This document shows positions 43,630 through 55,765 of a DNA stretch of 64,000 nucleotides, piece by piece. Origin of the DNA: Silene latifolia (taxonomy: Eukaryota > Streptophyta > Magnoliopsida > Caryophyllales > Caryophyllaceae); the NCBI RefSeq assembly GCF_048544455.1, contig NC_133534.1, positions 38,130,217 to 38,194,216 of the forward strand, read 5' to 3'. Under the pieces are notes generated by a model, which worked only from the letters and a program-made list of their open reading frames with translations, was not told the origin of the DNA and did not search any database. Position 1 is the first letter of the stretch. The number at the start of each line of letters is the position of its first letter. A program made the position numbers and the translations under genes.

Positions 43630-46080
43630 GCGCAAAGAGACATCGCGCCCTTTGGAAGAGGCGCAGCAGTCGCTGCGTCTATTCCAAGGGTGAGTTCTGG
43701 CTGTGAAGCCGGAACTGCAAATCGTTAATATTAATTGGTAAATTAATGGATTGATTATGATTTTTAGACTCGGACGAAAGTGATTAATGGATTATTTACA
43801 CATGAATTAGGTCATAAAAACAGTAAAACATGGTTAGACGGAAACAAGACGGATTAATTATGTGAAGGGTCGATGTTAATGAATGAACAAACTAACAAAC
43901 GAATTATTAACTAAACATGATGAATGACGACGGATTAATGAACAAACAGGTGAAAATATATCAACAACGAATCCCAGAAACCCAATATGAACGAATTGAA
44001 CCTCTAAAACTCGAATTGAATTTAATGACGAAAACCCGCAAATATGAATTATAAGGGATTTAAGTCGGTTTTATGACGATTTAAACATGTTAATGGTGAT
44101 GGTTAATATACATATGAATTATCAAACTATCATGTGAACGAATTAATGATTTAACAAAACAAGAGAAATTAATTTGACACGAATTACGAGAGGACGGAGG
44201 AAGAAGAAAAGAAGCGAGGAAGCTGCGGCGGCCCTCACGAAGAGGCGCAGCAGTGCTGCGCTCCTTCAAGAGGCGCAGCAGATTCTTTGCGTCTTTTCGA
44301 CGCCCGTCTCACTGGAAACCCGCAAAAAAAGGTTTTAAAGATGGTTTTGAAATCGATTTTAATGAGGTACTTCCGACATAAACCTTACAATTGTTATGCA
44401 ATAATTAAAATACAATAAATAAAAGGAATATACACCCTCAGACTTACATGTTGACGGAACGAGAAGAACTAAGAAGATCGATTAGTGATGCTCGACGCGA
44501 ATGCAAGGAAAGAGTGCCCTCGAAAGAGGAAAACGATTTAACAAGTTGATTAATTAGATTGATTGAGTGTAGTGGTCAAATTGGTCGGTCATGCAACGGA
44601 GAGGCTGGTACCCGGAAAGATCCGAGCTTACGTGGTCGGAAGTCCAAGCACGTAGGCGCCAATTAGTAAGAACGAAGTCTAGAATGCAAAGGGAGAAGAG
44701 AAGGGCGGACACTCGCGTGAGAAATATGAGGAGCGAAGGCTCCTATTTATACTAATCACACGACGGAATTATGGTAAGACTAGGATACGGAAGGAAAGAT
44801 CCGGAAATAACCGACTTAGGTTAAAACACGGAAACTTGGACAAAAAGAAAGCCCTGGGAAAAGGCGCAGCAGGTGTTGCGTCCCTTGGAAGAGGCGCAGC
44901 ACCTGCTGCGTCTGTTCCCAGGAGGTTTCCTCCTGTTTAAGAAAGATTTCCGTGTTTAAGTTATGGTAGGACGGATTTAATTCGATTATCTTTTGAACAT
45001 TACGGAATATTGTTTGCCAAAAGATAAAATTTGATAAATATGGAATAGAAATATCCGGAACATTCCAGAACATTCTGACTCGGGATTTAACAGCTATCAG
45101 AAAATGGAGACGGTTTTTGACCGGACTCGAATGTACTCTAATTATCGCCAAAACGACCGTATCGGCACGTAGATGACAACTAAGAGGTTGACATTTAATA
45201 TTTGAGCAATCACTTGACGATAATCTTACGAACTGTCACTAATCGTTCCGCGAATCAAACATGCGGCCCAATCATCACCGGGTGGTTTGCGAGGGGTGCG
45301 GAAACGAGGTGTCTCTGAGCCCCCACTTTGACCGAGGCTTGGACAAGGCGAAAGTCAAAGTATAGCCATCAGTTCAATCGAAGATTACAACGACGACGAC
45401 TATGGCGACGCGAGGCGGCTCAAGGGGTCCGAGCCAAGGACTTGTCGTCGGGAACATTTTAGAGTCCGTCGACTATCGGGGAGGGTCGTTTAAAGTCCAT
45501 TAGACTACGTAAGGAGGCTCGCTTGACCATAAGAAGAAACCATACCGAGACTTAATCGAACTTCGCGGGGAATAAGAGATATTGAAAACAGCAGGACGTC
45601 GGTAGAAACTGCTGGGGGAATCCGCTTGCGTCGGTCTCAAGCGAACTCTGGCGAAATTTGGAAGTTGAATCTGCTTGCGTCGGTCTCAAGCGAACTCTTG
45701 TTGGGGGAACACATCGACGACTAGGAACATCTTGATCGTCGTAGGGGAACCTCGAATGAGCAAGCGATCTTGCAAAATACTCTACATTGGGTAAAATGAT
45801 TGAGCAATCTTTGCGAAAATATGCTGCGCGGGATAAAATGAACTTGGACAATACTGCAAAATACTGTCGCACTAGATAAAACGCGGGCCGGAACGAAAGG
45901 AAATCGTCGAAACGGACCAAAGTGATAAAATGTCATCGAGGAAGAGGCGCACCAAAGATGGGCCCACGAATAACGAACTCATAACGGGTTTTTGAAAATC
46001 CATATGGAGGGAAACAAAGGAAGAGGCGCAGCAAGAGCTGCGTCTCTTGGAAGAGGCGCAAAGACTGCCTGCGTCTGTTC
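43630..46080. repeat. Paired GC-rich palindromic modules in the 3' LTR
   Basis: A module of the form GAGGCGCAGCA-n-GCTGCGTC, about 25 bases, occurs in pairs spaced about 30 bases at 43630/43655, 44239/44268, 44860/44889 and 46021/46050. Arms such as GCGCAGCA and TGCTGCGC can pair. The equivalent positions in the 5' LTR are 60564, 61174, 61794 and 62951. Confidence 0.85.
44744..44751 (-). promoter_or_regulatory. TATA box of the LTR, minus strand (3' LTR copy)
   Basis: Minus strand reads GTATAAATAGGAGCC, a near-perfect plant TATA box in the sense direction of the retrotransposon. The same site is at 61679-61686 in the 5' LTR, where it would start the genomic RNA. Confidence 0.7.
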
Positions 46081-46216
46081 CCCAATCAGCAAATTCTGCG
46101 TAAAAACGCGAAAGTCAGAAGGTTTATGTTCATTTCATTCGAAACATAAATCACTCCATTCTCTCTCAAATCTTCACCATTTCCGTCGAGGTTGGATTCA
46201 AAAGCTTGCTTAAAAT

Positions 46217-49200
46217 ATGACTAATCGAGGTATGTGCTTTAATCTTGCATTACTCTTCCATATTTGTCGAATTTTGAGCCGCGAACATTAGGGTTTTCGA
46301 CCCTTTTGATCGAAAATTTGGGGCTTTTCCCCCAAATGGATTTGTCATGCCAAATTGATACTAGAAATGAGTAGTAGGCAATGTTAGGAACATAACCATG
46401 TATTTACTTCGAATTTTTATCAAGTTTTGAGCCCTTGAGCGAATTTTGAGACAGTTTCTGACTAGATCATAAATTGCTTCGAAAATGGCCTTAAGATTGC
46501 CCATTTGTGATGAAATTTGATATTAGGGACCCTTGGATGATGGGTAAACTTCCTACCATCTCGGAAGTTTGGTTTGTGACAACTTTTGCAGGACACTTTT
46601 TAGGGCATAATCGCCGTTATAGCGAAATGCTGCCGAATTTTCGACTCGAACTCGGAACTAGGTCTTGACTTGGACTTGACTTGACCCTATTCATCACATG
46701 AGTGATTGATTTGGTGGGACTATGGCCAAGGATGGCCGTAAAGGGGCGATTTAGGGCCTTGAAGGCTCGAAATACTACTTAACAAAGGCTTGTCATCATG
46801 TGATGCGGCCTGGATTTGCTTTAATCGTTGCGGGTGACGATGCTTCTACTTCCGGGAGAGATCCCATGGATGTAGATGCCGCTGTTGTTGAGGAGGCTTT
46901 GGAGCAGGCCTTCGCCGCCGCATTCTTTGTGATGGTCGCTGCAGAGGAGGTTCCCGAGGAGGAGGCCGATGATGGAAGAGATTCCGAGACGGGCCCATCT
47001 CGGACGAGGAGGTCGCCGGTGAGAGGTGCTCTGCGTGGGCCGAGACACGGGAGAGTAGGCACCTTGTGTGGGCTGCAGAGGGTCACTTGTCCTACGGGAC
47101 GGTGAAGAGCTTGGTAAATAGGAATTCCCTAACTCATTACCTATCCTTTTCTATTTTTGTTCAAATCTCTTTCAAATTTATTTCAAAACTAAAGATAGCT
47201 TTGTTTCAAATCATGTTAGGAGGCCGGGAACATCCGGTCGTTCTCGGGGTATACGACAGCGATGGAGCATTACGAGCGGCTGTCGGAGGAGGAGAGGGCC
47301 ATGATCGAGCGTGGAGCGTTTGGTCCTCTGGTTCGGTGTCCGGAGGGATATCATGAAGAGGAAGTTGCGGGCCAACCTCGGCCTGGTCCGCGCTTTCTTG
47401 GATCGATTCGGGACACGACTTCCACGTTTCACCCGCCTTTTGGTGAGGTGGGGGTCACCTTGGAGGACTACGGCATGATTTACGGTGCCGTGTGGGGACC
47501 GAGGAGATGACGTGGCGAGAGGCGGCATGAGGGCGGATTCGGCCGAGGCGAGGAGGTTGATCGGTGGAACTGTCGCCGAAGGCTGTTGCGGTGCCGGGTT
47601 TGGTACCCAGTACCTATGTTCGAGATTACTTTGCGGGGAAGACCCCGGCATCGGCGGTGATCGATGGGAGGGAGACGGCTCCTTCTCCTTGTACAGCCCG
47701 AGCGGAGGGCTCGTCGTGGCTTTGGTGGTTCTTGTCTTCGATCTACCTCGGAGACAAGGGTGAGGAGGTGTCGACGAAGCTTCTTCCCTTTCTTTCGACT
47801 GAGCTCCCTAGGCGCCGGGATTGGGTCCCTTCTTTGGTTTTGCGGTCCTCATCCGTTTCATGAGGGCCATGGTTCGTCCGGAGTTGATGGAGAAGGGGAC
47901 TTCTCCTGGCGCTGTCGGACCTGGACTACTGTTGGAGGTATGAACCTTCCTTTAGGTCGATGTAAATTCCTTTCTTTTATCAAAGATCGGAAGATCGTCA
48001 TTGACTATCTGTTTTATAGGCGTGGGTGTACTCTTACTTTCCGGGCCTCGCGCCCAAGAGGACGGAGCCGTTGGAGAGGGCCTATCCCGTGGTGAGGGAT
48101 TGGGTCATGTGTCGGACGAAGAGCAAGCGTTCTTCTCACAATGTCTACCGGCGGGATGTGAACGCCCTTCAGCTGAGCAGCGTGAGTATCCCATTTGTAT
48201 TCATTCATATTTTTGTCCTTTGCTTTAAATTGATCATAGGAATGACCTTTGCCTTCATATTGTCGCGATGGGTGCCCGGACCTTGGGCGGAGTACGCTGG
48301 AGCGCCTCCTTTTGTTCCGAGGTCCTTCGGCCTAGGAGCTCGAGTCATTTCTTGTTGTGGACGTCGATGGGTCTGTATGGTATCTGGGTGAGCGGTTAGC
48401 TCGTCAGTGCTTTCGGGGTGCGTTGACGGTTCCCGTCGATCCTCCTAGGACGATGTTCAGGGAGCCTTCCGAGGCTGAGAGGGAGGCGGACTTGGCCGGT
48501 GCCGGTGGTGACGACCTTCTTCTCCCTGAGGAGGATTACTCGGCGTTCCTTTACGGGAGGTTGGCCTATTGGCCGGTAGTGGTAAGTATCCTTTGTTTTC
48601 TTGTTGATTTGATTTTGAAAATTACGATGAAGGATCATCGATTAATGAGAGTCGTTTTGTCTTTGCAGGAGGTTGAGGCGGCGGGCATCGAGCCCCCAGA
48701 GTACCCTGAGACCCTCGAGTACACTGACGCGACCGGGAGGACGACGATCTCCGAGTTGCGTGACTTTGACGTAGCGTGACGGATCTTGGCCTAGATGATG
48801 GCAAAGCATCGATTCGGAGGGTGAGTTCCTATTTTGCATAGTTTTCGTGTAAGAACACATTTGATTGAATTTGTTTAATTTACTGAGAATTCTTTTGAAA
48901 TGCAGGTCGCGCCATCTCGGTTTGTGGCACTATGGAGGGTGGCCAACCGGCTACGAGCTACGGCCATTAAGGCACTCGTCGACGGTCGAGGTCGTCAGGT
49001 ATGAACCTTTACACCCATTTTTCGATCTCCTTTTTTGATTTCCAGTTTTGATTGAGTTGATTGACAGGAGCCAATTCGTTGCTGTTTGCAGGGTGACCGC
49101 GAGTCGGGACGAGAGTTGGCCCAGGCTCGGGAGGAGACGGCTCGCCTGTCGAGGGAGCTCGAGTTTCGGGATGCCGAGATCGCTGCTCTTATGACGAGGG

Positions 49201-49229
49201 TTGCCGAGTTGGAGGGCGCCCAGCAATAG
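46217..49229 (+). pseudogene. Antisense plant-mobile-domain-like gene A (begins inside the LTR)
   Basis: Plus strand, opposite to gag-pol. Exon 1 (46217-46229) encodes MTNRG. Exon 2 (about 46832-47113) is acidic and alanine-rich (MDVDAAVVEEALEQAFAAA). Exon 3 from 47220 contains IRSFSGYTTAMEHYERLSEE and STFHPPFGEVGVTLEDYGMI, the signature of the plant mobile domain. Later blocks are YSYFPGLAPKRTEPLERAYP, LLLPEEDYSAFLYGRLAYWP and a C-terminal coiled coil (SRELEFRDAEIAALMTRVAE) ending at TAG 49229. Frameshifts (about 46975 and 47500), a stop near 48777 and a lost acceptor before exon 2 (GCGG instead of GCAG) make it a pseudogene here. Plant mobile-domain ORFs in antisense are known in Tat-lineage elements. 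Confidence 0.72.
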
Positions 49230-50195
49230 CTTGTGTAGTTTTGTACATCTGATTTTGAAGCATTTTTGGACTGGGTTTGGGGCGCGAGCCCCCAGTTTAC
49301 TTGGTCTTTTTGGCTTGTTTGGGGCGAAGCCCCCAGTTTGCTTGTACATTTGTACCTTGTTCGGGGCGCAAGCCCCCAGTTTGCTTGTACATTTGCTTTT
49401 TGTTGCATATACGACGGCCTGAGTGCCTTTTTCTTTGGGTTGTGTTGTTTGTACTGCAGTTAGTTCTTGAACAGGTTTGGTAGACAACGGTTTACGCCGT
49501 CATGCTGCCGGAATTTACATAGAAAAATCACGCAACACATACATTTTATATACACGTAAGGCCTTTAATTAGTGCAAAATGAGACTCAAAAGGACCAAAA
49601 TGCAAAAATTTTGCCGGAGATGACCGGACGGTACTCAAAAGGACCAAAATGCAAAAATTTTGCCGGAGATGACCGGACGGTAGGGAGGGCTACCCCCTAA
49701 AAAAAGAAAAAGAGGAATCTATAAGTTAGAAAATGAAAAAAAAAAAAAAGAATTTAAGAAAATGAAATGACTAAGTAAATGTTGAAATTAAAGAATTAAA
49801 TATAAAAGTGTGATAAAAATGGCGGAAAATGTCGATGTCGCCTCGAAATGCGTGCCTGCGAATTTTAGGAAACCTGAAGCATGGTAAATTTCTCGGATTT
49901 ACCAAAATAAAATCCCGTAGGAATAGGAAATTATTCGTTATAGAATTAGGAAAGATCCAAATACGGAAATCACAGAAGTGAGTTTGGGGAAGAGGCGCAG
50001 CATGAGCTGCGTCCCTTTGAAGAGGCGCAGCAGGTGCCGCGCCTGTTCCCAGCAGTCGATTCGACGGATTTTTGGAAACAGCAATTGGTATAAATAGAAG
50101 CGTCGATGAAGCTTTAAATTATATAATTCTTCCGTCTCTTCTTCGTCGCCTCACACAAAATTCTCAAAACAAATTCTCAAGAGAAAATTATCATC
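49230..50195 (+). other. Spacer between antisense genes A and B: hairpin repeats, 49-bp tandem repeat and promoter of gene B
   Basis: Three copies of a hairpin-forming motif (GGGGCGCGAGCCCCCAGTTT, GGGGCGAAGCCCCCAGTTT, GGGGCGCAAGCCCCCAGTTT) lie at about 49279, 49321 and 49363. A 49-base unit (CTCAAAAGGACCAAAATGCA...) is doubled at 49585-49683. A module pair of the GAGGCGCAGCA type is at 49989-50048. TATAAATAGAAG near 50089 lies about 105 bases before the ATG of gene B. Confidence 0.7.
50089..50096 (+). promoter_or_regulatory. TATA box of antisense gene B
   Basis: TATAAATA in the context TTGGTATAAATAGAAGCG, followed by a pyrimidine-rich leader with CTTCCGTCTCTTCTTCGTCG and then the ATG at 50196. 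The start codon sits in AATTATCATCATGAA. Confidence 0.7.
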
Positions 50196-50877
50196 ATGAA
50201 TACTTTGGAGATCCGCTTGAAGGAATGGACCAATGAATTTTCGAACACGGAGAAGCATGATATGGGTGCTTATAACCTTGGGTCTTTGTTGAGCTTGAAA
50301 CTCATTAAGGTTGTAAAACCGTTCTTGGATGCTTGCCTTGATTATTGGGATCCAAATTATCATGTTTTTGCGTTCCCAGGAGGTGATATTTGTCCTTTTC
50401 CGGAGGAAATTGCTGCTATTGGCGGGTGGGACCACGAACATTTACCGCCATCCCTTCTCTTGCTCAAGGGTATAAGAGCAAGTTTAGAGATTTGCTTGGA
50501 CTGACGGACTCGAGGTGGATCGTCTTGTTACTTCGAAAGGCGTGCGGATGTTGGATTTTATAGATCGATTCATCAACGGGGCCGACCCCTCTGTCTCTTA
50601 TGTTGCTAGAAGGAGAGCGTTTGGCTTCGTTTGCTTCATGTATATGTCTTTCAGGGACATGTTGACGAAGAACTGCGAGGTGATCCCCGTCTATTGGGTC
50701 TTATTGAGCAAATGGAGCTGCGCAGGAGCCCAGCTTGCCTATGCTTAGGGGAGATTATCTTGGGCTTGGATAATAGGAAATCCAACCGCGATCTTCCATT
50801 TTTGGGGAGTCCCGTCATCCTACAGGTAAAAGACACCTTCTTCCTTTTTTTTTTTTTTTTTTTTTTTTTGTTTTTTT

Positions 50878-50944
<67 letters not shown>

Positions 50945-51742
50945 GAGTGTCTAATACCTGTTTTGGTAGGTTTGGCTTATGGAACGGCTCCGATTGCTCG
51001 AGCCCCCAGTTCATGCACTTTCCTATCATTCCCGTATGATTTCGATGAGGACGAGGTTGTACATGGTGGATTTCACTCGGGTCTGTGACTATTGGAAGAA
51101 CAAGTCAAGGCGATGATGGCCCTTTGATCGGTGGGTTGTACCGTGGTGGCACCTCAAGTCCATCACCGGAGTGTCTTCTTTGGATCCTACTAGGTCCGTG
51201 CGCATTCTTGGATTGGAGTTTATGGTATGCATCTTTCCTGAGAGGTTGATGAGGCAAGTCGGGTTGAAGCAGATGATCCCTAGGCTTGACACTGTCCCAT
51301 GATTGCTATGGCGTTGACTACCGAGAGCCGAAGGGAGTGGGCTATGAAATGGGCCCAAAGAAACATGTGGTTCTTGAGCTTCTCCGCCAATGCTTTGTGG
51401 GTATCGGATTCCTATCTGAGGTGGAGAAAGGCTGCAACTTCGGAAGAGCGCGAAAGACTGAGGAAGCGCGAGCCCATTGATTACAAAGTACGCGAGGGAG
51501 AGAAAGAGAAAGAGAAGCATCTGACCGAAGGAGAAGAAGAAGCCGGCTTTCAAGTCATTCATCCTTCGAAGAAATCGAAGACTACTCCTGTCGCAGAGAT
51601 GGTGGTTGGCAAGAACGGAAGAGTCAGGCCTCGAGAAAGACCGTTGGTGATTAGGTCTGAAGTGGTGCAAGAGCGCCCGGCTCGAGGTCGTGACAAGAAA
51701 TATGACAAGAACGACAAGGGCAAGGGAAAGATGGAGGAATAG
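50196..51742 (+). pseudogene. Antisense plant-mobile-domain-like gene B
   Basis: Plus strand, between the 3' end of pol and gene A. It starts MNTLEIRLKEWTNEFSNTEK. SLKLIKVVKPFLDACLDYWD and FPGGDICPFPEEIAAIGGW follow, the N-terminal pattern of plant-mobile-domain/antisense-ORF proteins of Tat elements. After frameshifts near 50470 and 50660 it continues as GDPRLLGLIEQMELRRSPAC and GLDNRKSNRDLPFLGSPVIL. An intron (GTAAAAG at 50825 to TTTTGGTAG near 50969) holds a long poly-T. The next exon reads LMERLRLLEPPVHALSYHS, and the tail has WAQRNMWFLSFSANALWVSD and a lysine-rich end to TAG 51742. Stops near 51110 and 51300 break it. Confidence 0.7.
50848..50942 (+). repeat. Long poly-T tract in the intron of gene B
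   Basis: About 95 bases, almost all T, with single G and C interruptions, next to CACCTTCTTCC. On the minus strand it is a purine tract. Assemblies are often unreliable here. It could be an expanded polypyrimidine tract of the intron. Confidence 0.8.
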
Positions 51743-52285
51743 CCCAAGTCTTATTATTATTATTTGATTATTATTATTATTATTATTATTATTGTTGTAA
51801 TAAAAAGGAGGGATTTTTAGAATCCTAGCCTGTCTATTTTTATTATTTGTCGTACTATTTTTATTAGAAATGGATGAATGAAAAGGTTAAATGGTTATGA
51901 AACCGTTGGTATTTTCTTTAATTATTCTTGTCGAATTTCAAATGCAATGCAAATGTCCTTCTATTTACATTTTAAATATAACGGTGGGTTGAATCCCGTG
52001 AAGGATTGCCTACGTATTCACTTAAAAAAGTGAAATCAAACCCTTGCGCGTAGTTCGAGTAAATGTAAAAGAATAATTGTTCGAAGCAAGAGCTTGTAAT
52101 GAACGTAGAAAATAAGCATGAGCTTTTGCTTACTCTGGAGGTGCGAATTTAGTTTGTTTGATGATATGAGGATGACAAGTTTGCCAAGATGCAAGAGCAT
52201 AGTGACATTCAAATAGGCCAGGGGCCGTTTATTTAGTGCCACAAGAGCGACACGTGGGTTTACGCGAGGCGCGTTTTGTTCTATC
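51743..52285. repeat. Spacer between gene B and the end of pol, with ATT microsatellite
   Basis: A TTATTATTATT microsatellite occupies about 51751-51797. The rest, to the pol stop at 52286, shows no gene. Gene B and pol converge here tail to tail. Confidence 0.6.
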
Positions 52286-53192
52286 CTAGGCATAGTATCG
52301 TTTCGGTTGGTCGAGATTTGTGGGGTTTGAGAACTCATTCCCATCTAGGTCTGTGATTCTAACCGCACCCCCGGGGAGTATTGATTTGACTAGATATGGT
52401 CCGGCCCAGTTAGGTTTGAATTTTCCCCTTGGGTCGACAGGTAAAAGAGCTCTAACCGATTTGAGCACTAAGTCTCCTTCTTTGATGTTTCTTGGCCTAA
52501 CCCTTTTGTTTAAAGCTCGTTTGATACGTGCTTGATATGTTTGGACATTATGTAAGGCACGTAGCCTACGTTCATCCAGGAGGATGAGTTCTTCGTATCT
52601 ATCTTTCTTCCAATCGGCTTAGGGATTTGACTCTCGAGGAGGATGCGCGAGAGATGGTATTTCTAGCTCAACTGGTTGTACGGCTTCCATGCCGTAGGTC
52701 AAATAGAAAGGAGTAGCCCGGTGGGCGTCCCGACGGATGTTCGATACCCCCACAAAGCGAAGGGTATTTTGCTTGGCCAATCTCTATAATTGTCGGTCAT
52801 TTTCTTGAGGATCGTGACGACATTTTTGTTAGCCGCCTCTACCGCGCCGTTAGTCTGTGGTCGATAGGGCGAGGAGTGATGATGCTTGATCTTGTACTTG
52901 GCTAGCAATTGTTCGGTTTCGGCTTGGAAGTGGGACCCATTATCGCTGATGATTTCATGTGGGCAACCATATCGACAGATGATGTTGTTTTGTATGAACT
53001 TTGCCACATTTTTAGCCGTAAGAGCGGTGTAGGAAGCCGCTTCTACCCACTTGGTGAAGTAGTCAATTGCTACTAGGATGAAACAATGACCTCCTGTTCG
53101 GTGGGGTTATTTTCCCAATTATGTCAATTCCCCATGCGGAGAATGGCCAAGGAGATGTCATCGTATAGAGCAAACGAAGGAGGAGGGACGTG
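52286..53192 (-). pseudogene. Integrase of the Tat/Ogre-type element
   Basis: Minus strand. The catalytic core is split over frames: WPFSAWGIDIIGKI near 53130 (first Asp), then 53007-52699 with HEIISDNGSHFQAE (second Asp) and YRPQTNGAVEAANKNV (Glu). The C-terminal end lies at 52468-52286 (PNWAGPYLVKSILPGGAVRI, ending LKRYYA-like). Frameshifts separate these blocks. No chromodomain follows, as expected in the Tat lineage. Confidence 0.88.
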
Positions 53193-54635
53193 TTATACGT
53201 TCCGAAGATTTGACAGATTGTGGCAATGCCTCACGTATTTGATGCAATCGGATTCCATTGTGGTCCAATAGTACCCTAGACGTGTGATTTTCTTTGCCAT
53301 CATAGGTCCGCTCATGTGAGGACCGCATTCTCCATCGTGGACTTCTTCCATCACCTTTCGTGCCTGTGAATGATCAAGGCAACGTAGGACTACACCAAGA
53401 GGTGTTCTTTTGTACAATTCTCCTTGCATTAGGATGTATTGGGAAGCTAGTAGGCGTATAGCTCGTTGTCCCCTTTTGTCCATATCTGGTGGATAGGTAC
53501 CATTAAGCTTGAAATTCAGGATTGCTTGGAACCAGGGTTCTTGTGCGATTTCTTCTTCATCGGTAATTTGATGGACATATGCTGGCTCCGACCGTCGTTC
53601 GATACACAAAGGCATTTCCATCATGTAATCTGGCATATTTATCAAAGATGCAAGCTTCGCAAGAGCGTCCGCAAATTGATTTTCTTCTCGAGGTAGGTGT
53701 AAGTAGGTTACGTGATCGAAGAATTGAGCCACTTGGTCTATCCTAGCCTGATAGGGTGCTAGGCTTTCACTTCGGATTTTCCAGGATCCCGTAACTTGGT
53801 TGATGATCAGTGACGAATCCCCGTGTACTCGTAGGTTTTTGATGCCTAAACTTACTGCCGCTTGTAGTCCGATGAGACAAGCTTCATACTCTGCAGCGTT
53901 GTTTGTCACCTCGAAGTCGAGTTTGACAGCAATTGGTGTATGCTCACCTTCAGGAGAAATGAGCAACACTCCTATCCCAAATCCTCTTAGGTTTGATGCT
54001 CCATCAAAGTATAGATCCCAAGAGTCTACATCGGTTTGAAGTATATCCTCGTCGGGAAATGACCAAGTATCTATGGTTTGTGCGTCGTTGATGGGATTTT
54101 CTGCGAAGAATTCGGCGACGGCGCGACCCTTTATAACTTTCAGTGGCACATATTTGAGGTCGAATTCTGAGAGCATCATGGTCCATCTTGCCAGACGTCC
54201 GTTGAGAACGGGTTTCTCGAAGAGGTATTTGACTGGATCCATTTTGGAGAATATCTTGACAGAGTAGCTAAGCATGTAGTGACGTAGCTTCTTTGTTGCC
54301 CACACAAGAGCGAGGCATGTCTTTTCGAGTTGTGAGTATTTGCACTCGTATTCCAAGAACTTCTTACTTAGATAGTAAATAGCACTTTCTTCACTTCCTA
54401 CGGTTTGAGCTAGCATGGCTCCCATGGCAGTTTCAGTTACTGTGAGATATAAACCAAGAGGTTGATCTCGTTGTGGTGGCATGAGCACTGGTGGTTTAGC
54501 CAATATCTCCTTGATTAGGTCGAACGCCTTTTGATGGTCGTCGTCCCACATGGTGTGGTCTGTTTTCTTGAGTTTCTTGAAGATAGGCTCGCAAATCATC
54601 GTAAGTTTCGATATGAATCGACTAATGTATTGCAC
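53193..54635 (-). CDS. RT thumb, RNase H, second (archaeal-type) RNase H and integrase zinc finger
   Basis: A 480-residue frame. It opens with the end of RT, followed by the gypsy RNase H (LYLTVTETAMGAMLAQ, YYLSKKFLEYECKYSQLEKT). A second RNase H follows with LYFDGASNLRGFGIGVLL, NNAAEYEACLIGLQ, VHGDSSLIINQVTG and FADALAKLASL. This extra domain before integrase is diagnostic for the Tat lineage. The end has the integrase HHCC start (HDGECGPHMSGPMMAKKI, CIKYVRHCHNLS), where the frame breaks (normally CxxC). Confidence 0.9.
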   Translation of the reverse strand: MQYISRFISKLTMICEPIFKKLKKTDHTMWDDDHQKAFDLIKEILAKPPVLMPPQRDQPLGLYLTVTETAMGAMLAQTVGSEESAIYYLSKKFLEYECKYSQLEKTCLALVWATKKLRHYMLSYSVKIFSKMDPVKYLFEKPVLNGRLARWTMMLSEFDLKYVPLKVIKGRAVAEFFAENPINDAQTIDTWSFPDEDILQTDVDSWDLYFDGASNLRGFGIGVLLISPEGEHTPIAVKLDFEVTNNAAEYEACLIGLQAAVSLGIKNLRVHGDSSLIINQVTGSWKIRSESLAPYQARIDQVAQFFDHVTYLHLPREENQFADALAKLASLINMPDYMMEMPLCIERRSEPAYVHQITDEEEIAQEPWFQAILNFKLNGTYPPDMDKRGQRAIRLLASQYILMQGELYKRTPLGVVLRCLDHSQARKVMEEVHDGECGPHMSGPMMAKKITRLGYYWTTMESDCIKYVRHCHNLSNLRNV

Positions 54636-55765
54636 TTTTCCCGGGAATCCTCGACTTCCTTTTCTGTTTGGGGTTGTGGCATTTCGATCAGAGCTTTGAT
54701 TTTGGAAGGATCTATTTCTATGCCTCGTTGGCTAACGACGTATCCTAGGAGTTTGCCAGATGTTACCCCAAATGTGCATTTTTTAGGGTTGAGTCTCATG
54801 TTGTACTTCCGTAGCCTTGCGAAGAACTTGCGAAGGTTCGCAATATGTCCCTCTCTTTCCTTGGATTTGACGATCATGTCATCCACATATACCTCGACTT
54901 CTTTATGCATCATGTCATGTAGGAGTGTAGTCGCGGTGCGTTGGTATGTAGCTCAGGCGTTGATCAATCCGAACGGCATTACTGTATAGCAATAGGTTCC
55001 CCATTGGGTGACGAACGCGGTCTTATGCATGTCTTCCATGGCCATTTTGATTTGGTTGTAACCCGCATATCCATCCATGAAGGATAGTAATGCGTGGTCT
55101 GCAGTATTGTCTACCAATATGTCAATGTGAGGTAGAGGGAAGTCGTCTTTTGGGCTTGCTTTGTTCAAATCCCTAAAGTCAACACAAACTCGGATTCTCC
55201 CATCCTTTTTGGGTACGGGTACTATGTTAGCTACCCAGTCAGAATACTCGGAAACTTTGATGAACCCGGCTTTGAATTGCTTGTCAACTTCTTCCTTAAT
55301 CTTTAGAGCCCACTCTGTTCTCATTCGTCGAAGCTTCTGTTTCACAGGTTTGAAACCTGGCTTAATCGGAATCCTATGTTCGGCGATATCCCCTGTCGAT
55401 CCCGGCATGTCTTTGTAGGACCAAGCGAAAACGTCTTTGAATTCATTTAGGAGGTCTATGAAGTCGGCCCGTTCGGTAGGGCTCAAGGTAGTCCCTATCC
55501 TAAGTTCTTTGGGTTCTAGTTCAGTTCCTACATTGATGGGTTCGGTGTCCTCAATTACAGGTCCCCCTTCCCCTTCTTGCAGTATTTCTTTGGCTACGTA
55601 GGGAGGTATTTCGGTCAAGTCTGGGTTTTGGTCATCCTCAGTATCATCATAAACAGAATTGCACTCAAGATAACGCAAAGAGTAAGCGAGAACCGATTTA
55701 TTCATATTAAGATTTGAGTAAAGTTGAAACAAATGAGCCAACTGATCGATGGATAGTGGCGGCAA
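54596..55765 (-). pseudogene. Reverse transcriptase of the Tat/Ogre-type element
   Basis: Minus-strand frame 55765-54953 has the linker before RT, then RT with VANIVPVPKKDGRIRVCVDF, DLNKASPKDDFPLPHID and SFMDGYAGYNQIKM. It ends at a TGA just after VMPFGLINA. The same frame continues at once with TATTLLHDMM and the catalytic VYVDDMIVKSKEREGH (54913-54596), so the stop is a point change. A frameshift near 54620 leads into the next frame (54635-53193). Confidence 0.9.

Larger units (their letters stand above)
42898..47076 (-). repeat. 3' LTR of the Tat/Ogre-type element (minimum extent)
   Basis: Matches 59833-64000 nearly base for base with scattered substitutions and indels, beginning TGTGGACAGCGGGCCGCCCA. 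On the minus strand the LTR therefore ends in ACA. The right border of this LTR cannot be fixed, because its partner leaves the window at the point matching about 47076, so the LTR is at least 4.17 kb. A TATA box for minus-strand transcription lies at 44744-44751. Confidence 0.88.

Noticed and set aside
49201-49483. Three overlapping plus frames
   Set aside because: They arise from the triplicated hairpin repeat after gene A.
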